Positions 33,653 through 45,366 of a stretch of 64,000 bases of DNA are shown here, in pieces. The translations under genes were made by a program, and so were the position numbers. Origin of the DNA: Manis javanica (Eukaryota > Chordata > Mammalia > Pholidota > Manidae); assembly GCF_040802235.1 (NCBI RefSeq), contig NC_133165.1, forward strand, positions 19,377,623 through 19,441,622, given 5' to 3'. Numbering within the stretch: the first letter of the stretch is position 1; each line of letters begins with the position of its first letter. The notes below the pieces were generated by a model, which was not told the DNA's origin, did not search any database, and saw only the letters and a program-made list of their open reading frames with translations.

Positions 33653-35663
33653 AGGCTGACTTAAAACGCAGGCTTCCTAGTACGGCCGGCAGCCTGGCTG
33701 ACGTCAGCATCATCTCCAGCATGTTTGCCCACGCCACCTTCCCCAACACAAGCTGAAAGCCCCAATTACTCCTCTTCTCAGCCTCTCTGCTCAGACTGAC
33801 CTTAAGGAGTTCTGGCTAATGAGAAGTAAGCAGAAGTACTTAATGAAACTGGGAGGGTTCCAGGAAAATTATACCAGCCTGATAAAAGAACAGATGTTAC
33901 CGTGTTCATTCCTCTTCCATCCTTCATGCCTTAATCATAAACACACTGGGTGGAGTGGAGGCAGCATCTTGTTCCAGCAAGCAACAGGCCTGGAGGTCCC
34001 GGCCAAGAGAATCAAAGACACCAGCCCTGCTGTCATTTCGCTGCTGAGCCAAAGCTAGAAATCTCCTACCTTTCACACAACAAAAAAGTCCCATTTGTTC
34101 AAACCACTGTATATTGGGCTGTTATTTACAGCCAAAAGCATTTCCAACTGATAACATGTGTTTTAGGGTTCCTGGACCCAATATTAACATGAGGGGCAGG
34201 CAGGCAAGAGGGAGGTGTTCCCATACACACACCTCACTACCAAGCAATTCTCAGACACCAGCCAGGGTGGGTGTCTGAGACTTCAACTCAACTCTGACAC
34301 TATCTACCCGGAGACAGTATCAGGTTCCACAGGCTGAAGGCTCAGTCCCACAAAGCCTGCAAGCCATGCCCCACTTCAGACACCAGTCCCAAGCCCCAGG
34401 CTGCTACCAATGCAGGTTCCAACGACCTCCTCCTTGGGTTTGAGTAATTTGCTAGAGTGGCTCACAGATGATATGGAAACACTCACATTTACCAGTTTAC
34501 TGAAGGATGTGATAAAGGAGACAAACCAACAGCCAGAAAAAGAGAATACACAGGGTGAGGTTGCAAACAAAGGAGCTTCATCCTCATGGAGCTTGCGGCC
34601 CAGCTCAGAAGGGTTCTGGTTCCCCAAGCGGGGAAGCTCTCAGGAAAAGAACCAAAAGCTGTCCTCCTGTGTTTTTATGAAGGCTTCATTACATAAGCGT
34701 GACTGACTAAGTCATTGGCCACTGGCTGACTCTCCTCGCCCTGCAGGTCCCGGGGTGGGCCTGAGAGTTCCAACCCTCTAATCTCATGGTTGGTCCTCCT
34801 GGCAACCAGCCCCCCACCTCTGGTGCTTTCCCAAAGCCCTTAGGTGGGGTGACAAGTTACCTTCATTAATAACCAGAAACCCACTTCACCTTTATAGCTC
34901 TGAACCATTTTCAAGAACTGTGGATGAAGACCAAATATAGCTGAGAAATATATTCTGGCCATCTGAATGATCATGGGTCATTAATCATACCACAGAACGG
35001 CATACACCAAACTTCCATTTAAGAGGGCCTAGGGCAAGGTCACTTCAAAACACCAAGCAAACCACTGTCTGAGCCCATCTGAGGCTCCACAAGAGGCCCA
35101 GGACTCCAATCAACAGCGACATATTATGATGCACCAGACAGAGAATACAATTTGAAGAGATTCAAATTCAGAGTTACAAGAGCACATGCTCCTTACCACA
35201 AGCCTTGTTTTGCCACCAAGCCACTGCTCTCTCGGGCAATTCAACATGGGCTTCACCTGGAAGTACCACCAGGGCATCAGCTCAGAGATGGTCAGTGACT
35301 CACTCATTCAAGTCATGCCAAGGCCACTGGGTTGGTAACAACTGTGACTGTGCATTGAGCACTGCCTGCATGCCAGACACTAAGCTGAGTAAGGCACACA
35401 CACTGCAATCTGCGATTTCCACACACACCGTATAAGCCAGGTATTAGGATCCCCAAACTGCACATGGAAACTGAAGCTCAGACCTCTTTGTAAATGCAAG
35501 CAATAGTGTGCATTGACCCATTCAGTATTTACTTCACTTCTACCATGTGTCATGCAACATTCAAAGTGCTGGGGACATAGTAGTTAAATGATATAAAAGA
35601 GCCATCTTCTCATGGAAAGAAGATTCTATTAGGAAGAAACAAACAGTACCTAAGTAAACTAAT

Positions 35664-35674
35664 AAATGAGATGA
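35664..35674 (+). repeat. 11-bp direct repeat (left) flanking the ERV retrocopy
   Basis: 'aaatgagatga' is repeated at 39874-39884. The flanks on both sides are parts of one L2 element, so the repeat marks an insertion. Eleven bases is too long for an integrase duplication (4-6 bp) and fits LINE-1 target-primed insertion. Confidence 0.75.
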
Positions 35675-35776
35675 TATTAAAGTCCTGTCTCTAAATAAAA
35701 GCCTCTGCCATGCTCTCCTACCTTGACTGTTCGCGAAGTTATTTCTTCAGCTCCGTGAACAAGAACCCTGACATCA
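35675..35776 (+). mobile_element. R-U5 of the ERV retrocopy
   Basis: Contains AATAAA at 35694-35699 and 'gctctcctaccttgactgtt', which is found in antisense in the solo LTR (near 51544). No U3 or TATA box precedes it; the bases before 35675 are L2. Confidence 0.8.
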
Positions 35777-35780
35777 TTTT

Positions 35781-35798
35781 TGGGGGTTCGTCCAGGAT
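35781..35798 (+). promoter_or_regulatory. Retroviral primer binding site, tRNA-Pro type
   Basis: 'tgggggttcgtccaggat' differs by two transitions from the standard proline-tRNA primer site and sits a few bases after the U5 end. It classifies the family as class I (gammaretrovirus-like, proline-primed). Confidence 0.85.
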
Positions 35799-36606
35799 AA
35801 CTTCGGAGGTGAGTATCGGCATCCAAGCCTGCCTTTTCTCTCACTGTCCTCATAGAAGGAAGCCGTCTGTGGCACCCAGCATCGGGCGCTCGTCAACCAC
35901 TTAAATGGGACTAGCCTGGCTGCCGATCTCAAAGTCTCAAGTGACAGGTTCCCCTGCGTCTCCCTCAGTGGATCCCCCGTCTCCCTTGGGAGCCAGGAAT
36001 GTCACCTGAGTGGAGGCCAGGATTCCCCTTCAGAGGCCTCTCCCTGGATGCGAGGGACTGGATGCACTACAGCGGCTTCTCAAAGGCCCACATGTCTAGA
36101 ATCAAACCCTGACTGCCTGACTGGGTATCTATGAGGAGTGTCTCTCTCTGTCTCTGTCTCTGTCTCCGACTTCCAGCCTGCTTCTTCAGGCCATCCTGGC
36201 CTCTGGGTGAGGCAGAGGTGCTCTTTACTTTCTTTACATGCTCTGTGTGTGCTTCTAACTTCATCAATTTCACAGAACCCAATTCTCACCACTGCAGCGT
36301 AGGAGATCTATGCTTCACTCTTATTCTTGACTAAATGCTGTACTTTTTAGCTCATAAAAATGTGTCTGGGCACCTGTTAGCCACTTCAAGGATGATTAGC
36401 ATCAGCTACCATTCTTAAGTATCAAGTGAAAAGTTTCCCGGTGTCTGCCGCTCCTTGATCTCCCACCTCTGGGCAGGAAAGGAAGAAAAATAGTCAAAAG
36501 TCCTATGAACTACTACTAATATAAAACTAGTTTTCTAAATCCTTTTATTTGAAATCTATTCTACTTATTGGGTTCATCATTATCCTCAAAAATTGGGAGG
36601 TTTTTT
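35799..36606 (+). pseudogene. ERV leader and gag-region remnant
   Basis: Begins with a good splice-donor-like 'ggaggtgagtat' (35808-35819), as in retroviral leaders; it is retained, so the copied RNA was not spliced there. The following 0.7 kb has no uninterrupted retroviral frame I can identify. A (TCTCTG)n-like stretch lies at 36139-36167. Confidence 0.55.
36588..36606 (+). repeat. Target-site duplication (left) of LINE-1 36607-37624
   Basis: 'aaaaattgggaggtttttt' is repeated exactly at 37625-37643: a 19-bp perfect duplication. Confidence 0.95.
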
Positions 36607-37624
36607 CCAAAATATATAAAGAGCTCACACACCACAACAAACAAAAAGCAAATAAGCCAATTAAAAAATGGGCAGAGGAGCTGAATAGACCCTTCTCCAA
36701 AGAAGAAATTCCGATGGTCAACAGACACATGAAAAGATGCTTCACATCACTAATCATCAGAGAAATGCAAATTAAAACCACAATGAGCTATCACCTCACA
36801 CCAGTAAGGATCACCACCATCCAAAAGACAGACAACAACAAATGTTGGCAAGGTTGTGGAGATAGGGGAACCCTCCTACACTGCTGGTGGGAGTGTAAAT
36901 TAGTTCAGCCATGTGGAAAGCAATATGGAGGTTCCTCAAAAAACTCAAAATAGAAATACCAGTTGACCCAGGAATTCCACTCCTAGGAAGTTACCCTAAG
37001 AATGCAGCAGCCCAGTTTGAAAAAGGCATATGCACCCCTATGTTTATCGCCACACTATTTACAATAGCCAAGAAATGGAAGCAACCTAAGTGTCCATCAG
37101 TAGATGAATGGATAAAGAAGATGTGGTACATATATACAATGGAATATTCAGCCATAAGAGGAAAACAAATCCTACCATTTGCAACAACATGGATGGAGCT
37201 AGAGGGTATTATGCTCTGTGAAATAAGCCAGGCGGAGAAAGACAAGTATCAAATGATTTCACTCATCTGTGGAGTATAAGAACAAAGAAAAAACTGAAGG
37301 AACAAAACAACAGCAGACTCACAGAACCGAAGAATGGACAAACAGTTACCAAAGGGGAAGGGACTGGGGAGGATGGGTGTGAAGGGAGGGACAAGGGGGA
37401 AAAGGGGCATTATGATCAGCACACATAATGTAGGGGGGAGCATGGGGGTGGGGGCTGTACAATACAGAGAAGACAAGAAGTGATTCTATAGCCTCTTACT
37501 ACGCTGATGGACAGTGACTGTAATGGGGTATGTGAGGGGGGACTTGGTGATGGGGGGGGAGTCTAGTAAGCATACTGTTCCTCATGTAATTGTAGATTAA
37601 TGATACCAAAATAAAATTTTTTTT
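36607..37624 (+). mobile_element. 5'-truncated young LINE-1 inside the ERV retrocopy
   Basis: The ORF2 C-terminus, G-rich 3' UTR and A/T-rich tail, with perfect 19-bp duplications. The Arg codon of the cysteine-rich motif reads CAA (36849-36851), and one base is missing at 'cagccatgtgg' near 36910, so the frame breaks. Being nested, it is younger than the ERV copy. Confidence 0.95.
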
Positions 37625-37643
37625 AAAAATTGGGAGGTTTTTT

Positions 37644-39245
37644 AAACTGGACTCCCTTAGATGAAAATTTATCTTCTGCAATACAGCCTGGATTTAAATA
37701 ACTGGTGCTAGAATTGTAATTGCATTTCATTTCCAGCCCCCTGGACACACACAGTCCCTATCAGTACAGAGCCTTCATCAGCCCTGTTCATCTGCGGCCA
37801 TCTAAACCTTAACCCAGTTATATAAACTGCTCACCCTTAGAGTGTATTCTTGAAAACTGAGATGCTTTTAATAAAAGAAGCTAAAAAGAAAGAAGGCAAT
37901 TGGATATTAGTAACTCAAATCTTTGTATCAGTTTGTCAGTGTATATGTTTTTATGAAAAGTATTGCTAACTGTAGTCATTACATCTCAATCTGTATGTTT
38001 GTGTGTCTCGGTGTGTAAATGAAAGATTTTTCTACCTCCAGATGGTGTTAATAAAAATTGATTTAAAGACAAGTGCTTCTGATAATTGGGCATTCTAAAA
38101 CTTCCAGAAAATTCGAATAAAAAAATATTAAGTATTAATGCTAATTTAAGTTGAACTGAAATAGACGTTTTTTCTCTTAACAGTTTAGTCTACCTGATCC
38201 CTCCAGAATTTAAAAACTCTCAGTGAATATTTTTATATTTTATAGCAGCATGTTTATTTGCATAAGCTCAGTAAGAATCTGCTTTCCTTGTAACAAGACC
38301 AATTAAAAACACTGGTTATATTACCAAGGCTTTGACGGGAATGTCATACCTGAGAGACACGTGTGTAAACTCAGATATGAACAGACAGCTTTAAAGAACT
38401 AAGATTGACTTTATAGAGCCAACAAAGCCCATTAGAAGAACTGGCCTGGTTGGTACCTTGCTTACAAGGTTCCCAGCAGTCTTACCAGGTGAGTAAAGAA
38501 GTCACTTTCTGGGAAGCGCAAGAACCTCAAAATGTCTTGGAGACCTCAAGAAGAGAGGAATTCACCCAAATCTACAGGTACTGCAAGCAAAATCTGATAG
38601 CCAGTGTGGCTTGGCTTTCTGACCTTGAGAGGCCTTTAAAAGTCCAATCTGAAATTCCTCACAAAAAGTTCCAGCAAAGCACATTTAAAAGAGTCTATGT
38701 AATCAATTGCTCTTCTTACTGCACTTACACAAATAATCAAGCCAAGTATTAATTATTTTCTTAAACTGGTTACTTCTAATAAAAATGAGGGTGATTTTAG
38801 AGAAAAGAGTTCTTTCAATAATGCAGCCTTATCTATATTGAATCCTAATATCAGTCATTGAGACATAGACTAGATCCAGAATTCTAGTTTCCCCAAGATA
38901 TCTGACTCTGATTATCAATTAGAGTTTTACTATTTCTAATCCTCATATTCAGCCATACATTCTTTAATCTCCTTGTCAAGTCTGTTCTTCCAGAATGGAA
39001 AATCCAACTCCAGATATTGCTACTGAACCTAAAACACAATTTCTTCTATCTTGCCTAGAAGCCATAAAACTATAAATGGTGATGGAAATAGAACCCAGGA
39101 TGGAAGTGCCCATTTGCCAAGGCCCTCTTGACCGACCACTGATGGAGACCTAGCTGCACTCCTAACTGCACCCCTTCTCTGCATGAAGCAGCCAGAGAGG
39201 TCATCGCCCCCCTTCCCCTAGCAGCAGCTAGGGTCTCCATCTGTA
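37644..39245 (+). pseudogene. ERV internal remnant up to the polypurine tract
   Basis: About 1.6 kb of AT-rich internal sequence. The last 150 bases (39120-39245, with 'gaagcagccagagaggtcat') look like the end of a class I env followed by its untranslated part. All frames are heavily interrupted. Confidence 0.5.
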
Positions 39246-39257
39246 GGGGGGGGGGAA
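39246..39257 (+). promoter_or_regulatory. Polypurine tract of the ERV retrocopy
   Basis: A run of ten G then AA directly before TGAGAC, the first bases of U3. The same TGAGACAGGGACC start is seen in the antisense solo LTR ending at 52268. Confidence 0.8.
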
Positions 39258-39873
39258 TGAGACAGGGACCATGGGCTTAGACAGAGTAGGGTGAGGGCCT
39301 CTGGAAAAAAACAAAGCAAGACAATCCATTGTGATATTTGCTTTGGCCTACTGAGGAGGGGGGCCAGCTTATTTTTCTAACTTTACCCAAGTGCTGCTTT
39401 TCTTCTTCCGGCCCTAAACAAATGATTTGTTGCAACTTGGCAATGTAGCAAGCAAGCCCATAACTACTGCAAGCCCAAAACAACATAGTAAAAACAGGAA
39501 GGATTCCATCTTAAAACCCAATTAGTTAAAAAGTAAGACAATAACTCAGCCCACCTTGGGAGCAAAGCAGGCAATCTTGAGTGATATGCTCCCAGACCAG
39601 GAAGCTGCTATCCTGGGAGGAAATCAGAGCAGTAAAATTCTTGTAAATAACCACGAAGACAGATAAGAAACTTAGTGTTTCTTCAAAAGTATTTGCGACC
39701 ACTTAGCAGGTGTACATTCCTAGCCCTTTGTCTCTCAACTGCCTATAAAACCCCTAGACAAGGCACCACCACCCCCGGCTCTCTTGTCACTCCTGGCTTG
39801 AGCCAGGAGCTCTGTCTTTTCGCTTTCTCTCGAAATAAAAGCCTCTGCCTTCTCTCTCATAAAACAAACAACC
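39258..39873 (+). mobile_element. U3-R of the ERV retrocopy with A-rich end
   Basis: Starts TGAGACAGGGACC. TATAAAA at 39744-39750 is about 90 bp before AATAAA (39835-39840). Ends about 20 bases after the signal in 'ataaaacaaacaacc'. U5 is absent, matching a polyadenylated RNA end. Confidence 0.8.
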
Positions 39874-40215
39874 AAATGAGATGAGACGGGGAGGAGGCAA
39901 GAAATCCCCATTAGCCAGGACAGTAGGACAGTTGTGGAAGGACTCTCTGCACAGATACATCTGAGCTGAGCCCTTTCTAAGGAGAAGGAGCAACCATGGA
40001 AAGATTTGGTAGACCAGCATTCCAGGCAGAGCAGCCAGCCAGGAGAGGCCTGGAAGCAAGAACAAGCTTGGCTTCTGGTCCTGTAGGACCAGAAGAAAGT
40101 CTGCTGTAATAAGCAAAAAACAAAAAAAGAGGAAGTAAAGAGCAGACAAGCAGGCAGGGGCCAGTCACAAAGAGCCTCGTGGACCATGACAACAGGTTTA
40201 GGTTTTGTTCTAATT
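39874..40215 (+). mobile_element. L2 LINE fossil, right part
   Basis: Continues the L2 of 35520-35674 ('gtggaaggactctctgcaca', 'cattccaggcagagcagcca'). First 11 bases are the duplicated target. A short 'ccagaagaaagtctgctgta' stretch with A-rich follow-up lies inside. Confidence 0.6.
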
Positions 40216-40726
40216 TGAATACTAATCAGCAAAACTAGGATCCTGACTCCAGACTACACCCCTCAAAAGCCTGCCAAGACCACTACATAGGGTGCCTGCC
40301 TCACTCCAGGTCTGGAGAGAAATGGTCAGTAGACAGTCTACAGACACACAGTAATACAACTGACTTCCCAAATGTTGCCCTTGTCATTTTTTCCTGGAAG
40401 AGATCCTGAGAATGGATAGCCTCACATCATTCCCACCAGACAAGAGGCCATCTTGAAACATCATTAAGGATGATGGGAGACACCATCTGCCCAAGGCCCT
40501 CAAACATCTATCTTGATGCCTGTGCCTATCAATAAATCCTGTTCTTTGCTCAGCAAAAGGTCTAATTTCTACTCTTCTCTAACACAAAAACAGAGAAATC
40601 AGGCTTTCTTTCTTCCTTTTTCCAAGTACTGCACCCAACAACTCCACCTGACTTTGGCCAATGCCAAATGGAAACTTGATAAGGTTTTCCCTCCTGAAAT
40701 GCCTTTGCTATTTTCTGATCATAAAT

Positions 40727-41318
40727 GTAATTCATGTGACTGAATTACCATATGACCTACCAATTCCACTTTTGAGCATATATGCAAAAGAATTGAAAGC
40801 AGTGTTTCAAAGAGATATTTATACACCCATGTTCATAGCAGCATTATTCACGGTAACTAAAATGTGGAAGCAACCCAGTGTCCATCAAGACATGATTATA
40901 TAAGCAAAAGAGGTATAGCCATGCAATGGAATATTACTCAGCCTTAAAAAAGAAGGCATTCTGATCCATGATGAACCTTGAGGACATTACGCTAAGGGAA
41001 ATAAACTAGGCACAAAAAGACAAATACCATTATCATTCCACCCTACATGAGGGTCTTAGAATAGTCAAACTCATAGAAACAAAAAGTATAATCATGGCTG
41101 CCAGGGGCCGGATGTAGGAGAGAATGGGGACTTAGTGTTTAATAGGGACAGAGTTTCAATTTTACAAGACAGTAAGACTTATGGAGATGGATGGGGGTGC
41201 TGGCTGTACAACAATTTGAATGTACTTAATAGCACTGAATGTGTATTTAAAAATGGTTAAGATGGGAAATTTTACATTATGGATATTTTACCACAATAAG
41301 AAAAAGTAATTCATGTGA
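40727..41318 (+). mobile_element. Older LINE-1 insertion with 13-bp target duplications
   Basis: An older LINE-1 3' end (ORF2 C-terminus wording 'gtggaagcaacccagtgtcc', then 'ttttaccacaataagaaaaa') between perfect repeats 'gtaattcatgtga' at 40727-40739 and 41306-41318. The element itself is 40740-41305. Coding frame degraded. Lies in SNX29 intron 1. Confidence 0.9.
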
Positions 41319-43699
41319 AAAAACACAATAACAAATCAGGAAAAAAACATACAAAGAAAATTAAAATCTCCATCTTCTCAGTACTGACAAATTTTAGAGC
41401 AATAATTCTCAAGCCTTCATGTGCACACAAATCTCCTGGGGTCTTGCTAAAAGGCAGGTTCTGATCCAGATGGCCTGGGTGGGGCTTGGATTCTGTATTT
41501 CTCACCGGCACCCAAGAGATACTCACACTACTGGTTCCTGACCTACACTTGATTGGCAAGGATTTAGCACCGACTTTTCCTAACATACACAGTGATTCTA
41601 GATCTTTCCTATGGTATCTTGCTCCACTGCTTTTTCTAGATGAGATGTCGGCAGCCTTCTCTGCCTTACCTTACAAAGCCTCTCCTCATGGTGGGACGAA
41701 AAGCATGTCTTCTACAGAGGAACAGGCTGAGGTTGTTCAGGCCTCAGCCTCCATGCACCCTCCCTGGCTGCAATCACTCTGCAAGCTGGAAGTGCACCCA
41801 ACTGAGAGACAATCCTGACCTCCGAAGGAACACCTGAGGCCATCCCAGCCCTTAAAGGGGATTAAGAGGACGGGGTCTCATAGGGTGGAGGAAGCACGGG
41901 TGGCCTTGGGAGCATTTATCAACTACAGGAGACAGCCAGGAAGCTCAGGGCTGTGAGGAGCTCTAGTGGGAAGTCACAAGGCATCATGAGTTCTCATTCC
42001 CGCTGGGCTGCTTGCTGGCCATGTGACTGGGACAGTCACTTCCCTTCTCCGGGCACTGCTTGCTACATGAGATCATGCCCTCTTGGCTCTGCAGTCTGCA
42101 AACATGGGGCCTCTGTGGAGGCAGACAGGCAGAGCAATCAAGGCTCCGGGTCTTTCTTGCCTTCTCCCAGTGACAAAGAGGAGAATACAGCACCCCTGCC
42201 AGAGCCAAGAAGAATCCTCTAGTCTCAAGCACTGCAGCCACCTAGGAGGAGCAGGGAGCCGATGCCTCCCCCCACCCGAGCCTCAACTGTGGGCTAAGCC
42301 AGTAAGTGACTGCCATTAACCCTTGGCAAAGAAGGAGAGGTGGCTCCACTCACGAGACTACTCAGGCTCAGAGAGGAAAAGACCTCCACCCAAGGCTATT
42401 TCCATGGGAAGTGAGGTGCTTGAGGTGGGATTAAAGTTCAAGTCCACTGGCTCTTGGCTCAGCCCAGCACTCTCAACCCTGGTAACAAACCTGCAGTCCC
42501 AGCCCAGAAGTGACTTCTCTGTGAAGCCCCAGCCTTCCCACATCCTTCCTTCTCCTCACAGGGCAGTCCTCGACCCACACTACTGACCAGCTGCACCAGT
42601 GGTGCTACTGAAGTACAGTTGATATACAACATTATATTGGCTTCAGGTGTAAGAACAGGCTTCTTTTTATTTCTTGTTAGATCACCACCAAAAATGAAAA
42701 TAGAAAATAGAAAGGCACCCGGGGGATACCCACAGAGGTCTACAAACCTGTCAAAGAAATGCAAGGCTGATTTCCCTACTCTAACTCAGAAATCACCTGA
42801 CTTGCAAAAATTAATCACCTGGCTCCAGTGTTGTCTTTAATGTTTCAAAACCTCAGGATCCTATGTTAATTTTTACCACAACCCTCTAGCCTTCGGTGAC
42901 CTCCTGGGGGGACATCAGGGATTGAGAACAGGGTTCGAATCTTACACCTCCAGCAAGTTACTTAACATCTGTGCACCAACTAGTCTATTAAAAGAGTGAA
43001 TGTATGCCGTGCACCCAGAATAGTACCTAGTCCATACTAAGCACTTTACACGTGTTACTACTTTATACAGATTACCCTTGCTGGCAACTCCATATCCCAG
43101 AGGTGTGAGACTTCCAGCTCCAAGGAATTTCAACTGGCTAGCTTCTCTCCAAAGCTTGGGCAAAGCAATCCACTGAAGACCTCTGTGTTCACTGCCCTGG
43201 GTGGATAAAAGTGATGGCATCTGGGGAGGGGAAAATGGGCAAGATGCACCAGGTGCTCAACATATATTACTTCTCTAATCTTGGCAACAACCCTGGAGGT
43301 CAAGGTAAACAGAGATCAGGTCAGTTGATGAAGTCCGCACACACACTTAAAGAGTGGTATTTCCCTGCCTCGGTACACAGTGGCAGAAGTGAAGTCAGGC
43401 CGGGTTTTTCTCTGGTCTAAGGCTAATCCTTGCAAGGCACTGTGCAGTTCTAAGGGAGAAAAGAAAAGGAAAGCCAAGTTTCTTGGGTGCCACTGCACGC
43501 CAGGAATTCTGCCCAAGGTCACACAGCAAGCAGGCACGGACTGAGGCTGAGACTTTGAGCTGCCTGACTCGGAAGCATTGTTTCCTCCACACCACGCTGC
43601 CACTCACTGGGGCCCAGGGGACACTTACTGAAAAAGCGGGAACTTGAGCTGTGCTTTAAAACTGGAAAGGACTAGAATAGGATCCACATAGACAGAATG
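41319..43699. other. SNX29 intron 1, old repeats
   Basis: 41390-41560 resembles a MER5A-type hAT fossil ('gtgcacacaaatctcctggg'). 42600-42650 is an L1-like scrap ('ttgatatacaacattatatt'). 42930-43100 and 43245-43600 are MIR-like. No exon. Confidence 0.45.
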
Positions 43700-43945
43700 T
43701 AACTGCTTAATGAATATAGGATTTCCTTTTGGGATAATGAAATGTTTGGAGAACTCGATAGAGATGATGGTTGCATGACATTATGAATACACTAAGTGCC
43801 ACTGAATTGTACACTTTAAAATGGCTAATTCTTGTATATTTGTTAAATTTATAATTTAACTATTGTACACTGTTTTAACTGTGTTAAAAACACAAATCGT
43901 TTTCTGTTCTGTGAATTTCACCTCAATAAACAAATATTTTAAAGG
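43700..43945 (+). mobile_element. Old LINE-1 3' end
   Basis: 'actgaattgtacactttaaa' and 'tgtgaatttcacctcaataa' are typical L1M 3' UTR wording. Non-coding. Confidence 0.7.
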
Positions 43946-44257
43946 GGAAGGTCTGCAGCAGGTAGCTATTGGCCCAGAGCACATTCCAAGCCAACGGCAC
44001 AACTACACTAGGATTCCTCTAAGGGTGGGCAAGCCTGCTCCTGATGCACCCAGGCCCCACCCGAGTCACAGGAGAAAAGCTAGCCCATGCTCCTTCTCTT
44101 TCATATTTCCGATTCACTGAGGGGCGGGTCTGACTCACGCTAGGTGGTCCTGAACCTCTGCAAGGGTCAGGCTCCTAACAGGCCAACAGGCACACTCAAA
44201 TAAGGAGAGTTCCGACTTTCCTGATAAGGGCTCTACCACGGAGTGGGTGTAGATAAG

Positions 44258-44462
44258 CCATTCCCAACCGGGGTGACTTTGCCTCCCAGAGGACATTTGG
44301 CAACGTCTGGAGACATTTTGGTACTACTGGGAGGGTACTATTGGCATCTAGTGGGTAGAGATCAGGGGTGCTGATAAACACCCTACAGTGTACAGGGTAG
44401 GCCCCCAACAAAGAAGTATCTAGCCCTAAAGGTCAACAGTGCCTCAGTTGAGAAATTCTGCT
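44258..44462 (-). mobile_element. MER20 (hAT-Charlie) fossil, opposite orientation
   Basis: 'ggacatttggcaacgtctgg' near the left and 'cctcagttgagaaattctg' at the right are the inverse of the copy at 33437. Confidence 0.85.
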
Positions 44463-44970
44463 CCAGAGTAAGTATGACTATCCCATTTCACAGATGATGA
44501 GACTGAGGCTTCAAGATGCTAATGCAAACCTCCACCTGTGCTCTGAATCCCATCTCCTCTCACCTGCTCAAGGACATACTCCAGTGACTGTCCCTCTCCT
44601 TCCCACATCATCAATTTTGTCTTCTCATGTAGCAATTCCTACAGCATATAAAGATGTTGTAATATCTCCCCCATATTTAATAAAAACCATGCCTTTGCCC
44701 ACGTGCCTTCCTGCTGCAGCCCCACTTCTCTGCTCTGAGCTCTCTTCTTCCATCACAAGAGCAGCCAGGCCCTCCCTGAGAGCTACCACCATGACTGCTG
44801 CTCCGGGCTCTGGCCCCAGGCCCTTTTGTTGCTGTCTCCTTCACCCTGCACTGAATTAACTACAAAGTGGCCGTAACATCTGGAAGCACAGGTGCACACA
44901 CAGTAAATGCTTTACTGATACTATATAACAAACAGATGATACATTCAATGATATTATTGGATCCCTTCAA

Positions 44971-45108
44971 TGCACACTGCAATTCACCCTGCATTCCTAT
45001 CAAGCCCCACATAGACTCGTGGTGCACTGCACTTCTTTCAAGCCCCGCATAAACACATGGTGCACTGCACTTCTATAAAGCCCCACATAGACACACAGTG
45101 TGCCGTCT
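44971..45108 (+). repeat. 38-bp tandem repeat, about 3.5 copies
   Basis: Full units at 45001-45038 and 45039-45076 share 'caagcccc(a/g)cata(g/a)ac' and 'ggtgcactgcacttct'. A third, decaying unit runs 45077-45108 and a partial one precedes 45001. Local minisatellite in SNX29 intron 1. Confidence 0.85.
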
Positions 45109-45164
45109 CAGAAAACGTGTTTCCAGTTTTCACTGAATAAACCTGCACCTTTAACATATCATAG

Positions 45165-45366
45165 AACAGGGGTTCAGCAAACTTTTCCTGTAAAAAGCCA
45201 AACAAGAAATATTTTAGGCTTTGCGGGTTATACAGTCACAACTACTTGACTCTGTTCTTGCACCTCGAAAGCATCCATAGACAGCACATTAATAAATGAG
45301 AGTAGCTTTTTACAAAAACAGGCTTGGGCTGGATTTACTCCACAGCCCATGGTTTGTCAACCCACT
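45165..45366 (-). mobile_element. hAT-Charlie-type DNA transposon fossil
   Basis: 'aggggttcagcaaacttttc' at the left and 'cccatggtttgtcaacccac' at the right are the paired ends of the MER58-like element; 'ttttaggctttgcgggttat' lies between. Confidence 0.75.

Larger units (their letters stand above)
33201..35674. other. SNX29 intron 1 (part), MER20 and other fossils
   Basis: Besides the MER20 listed separately, an L2 lies at 35520-35674 and continues beyond the ERV copy at 39874. A MIR-like stretch lies at 35340-35460. 34200-34830 holds no feature I recognise. Confidence 0.45.
35675..39873 (+). mobile_element. Endogenous retrovirus copied from RNA (R-U5 ... U3-R)
   Basis: The left end has only the last bases of R and U5 (AATAAA at 35694-35699; U5 ending 'acatca' at 35776), then a tRNA-Pro-type primer binding site. 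The right end has a polypurine tract, U3 and R but no U5, and stops in 'aaaacaaacaacc'. The solo LTR at 51495 shows what complete U3-R-U5 looks like. With the 11-bp flanking repeats, this is the structure of a viral RNA inserted by LINE-1 machinery (a processed copy), slightly truncated within 5' R. It is interrupted by LINE-1 36607-37624. Internal sequence totals about 2.4 kb, so much of gag-pol-env is missing. Confidence 0.75.

Noticed and set aside
39735-40232. 165-codon minus-strand frame over the LTR end and L2
   Set aside because: It crosses the junction between the ERV copy and L2, so it cannot be an evolved gene.
42925-42960. Possible tRNA-like box ('gggttcgaatc')
   Set aside because: No cloverleaf around it. 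MIR SINEs carry a tRNA-derived box and this lies in MIR-like sequence.
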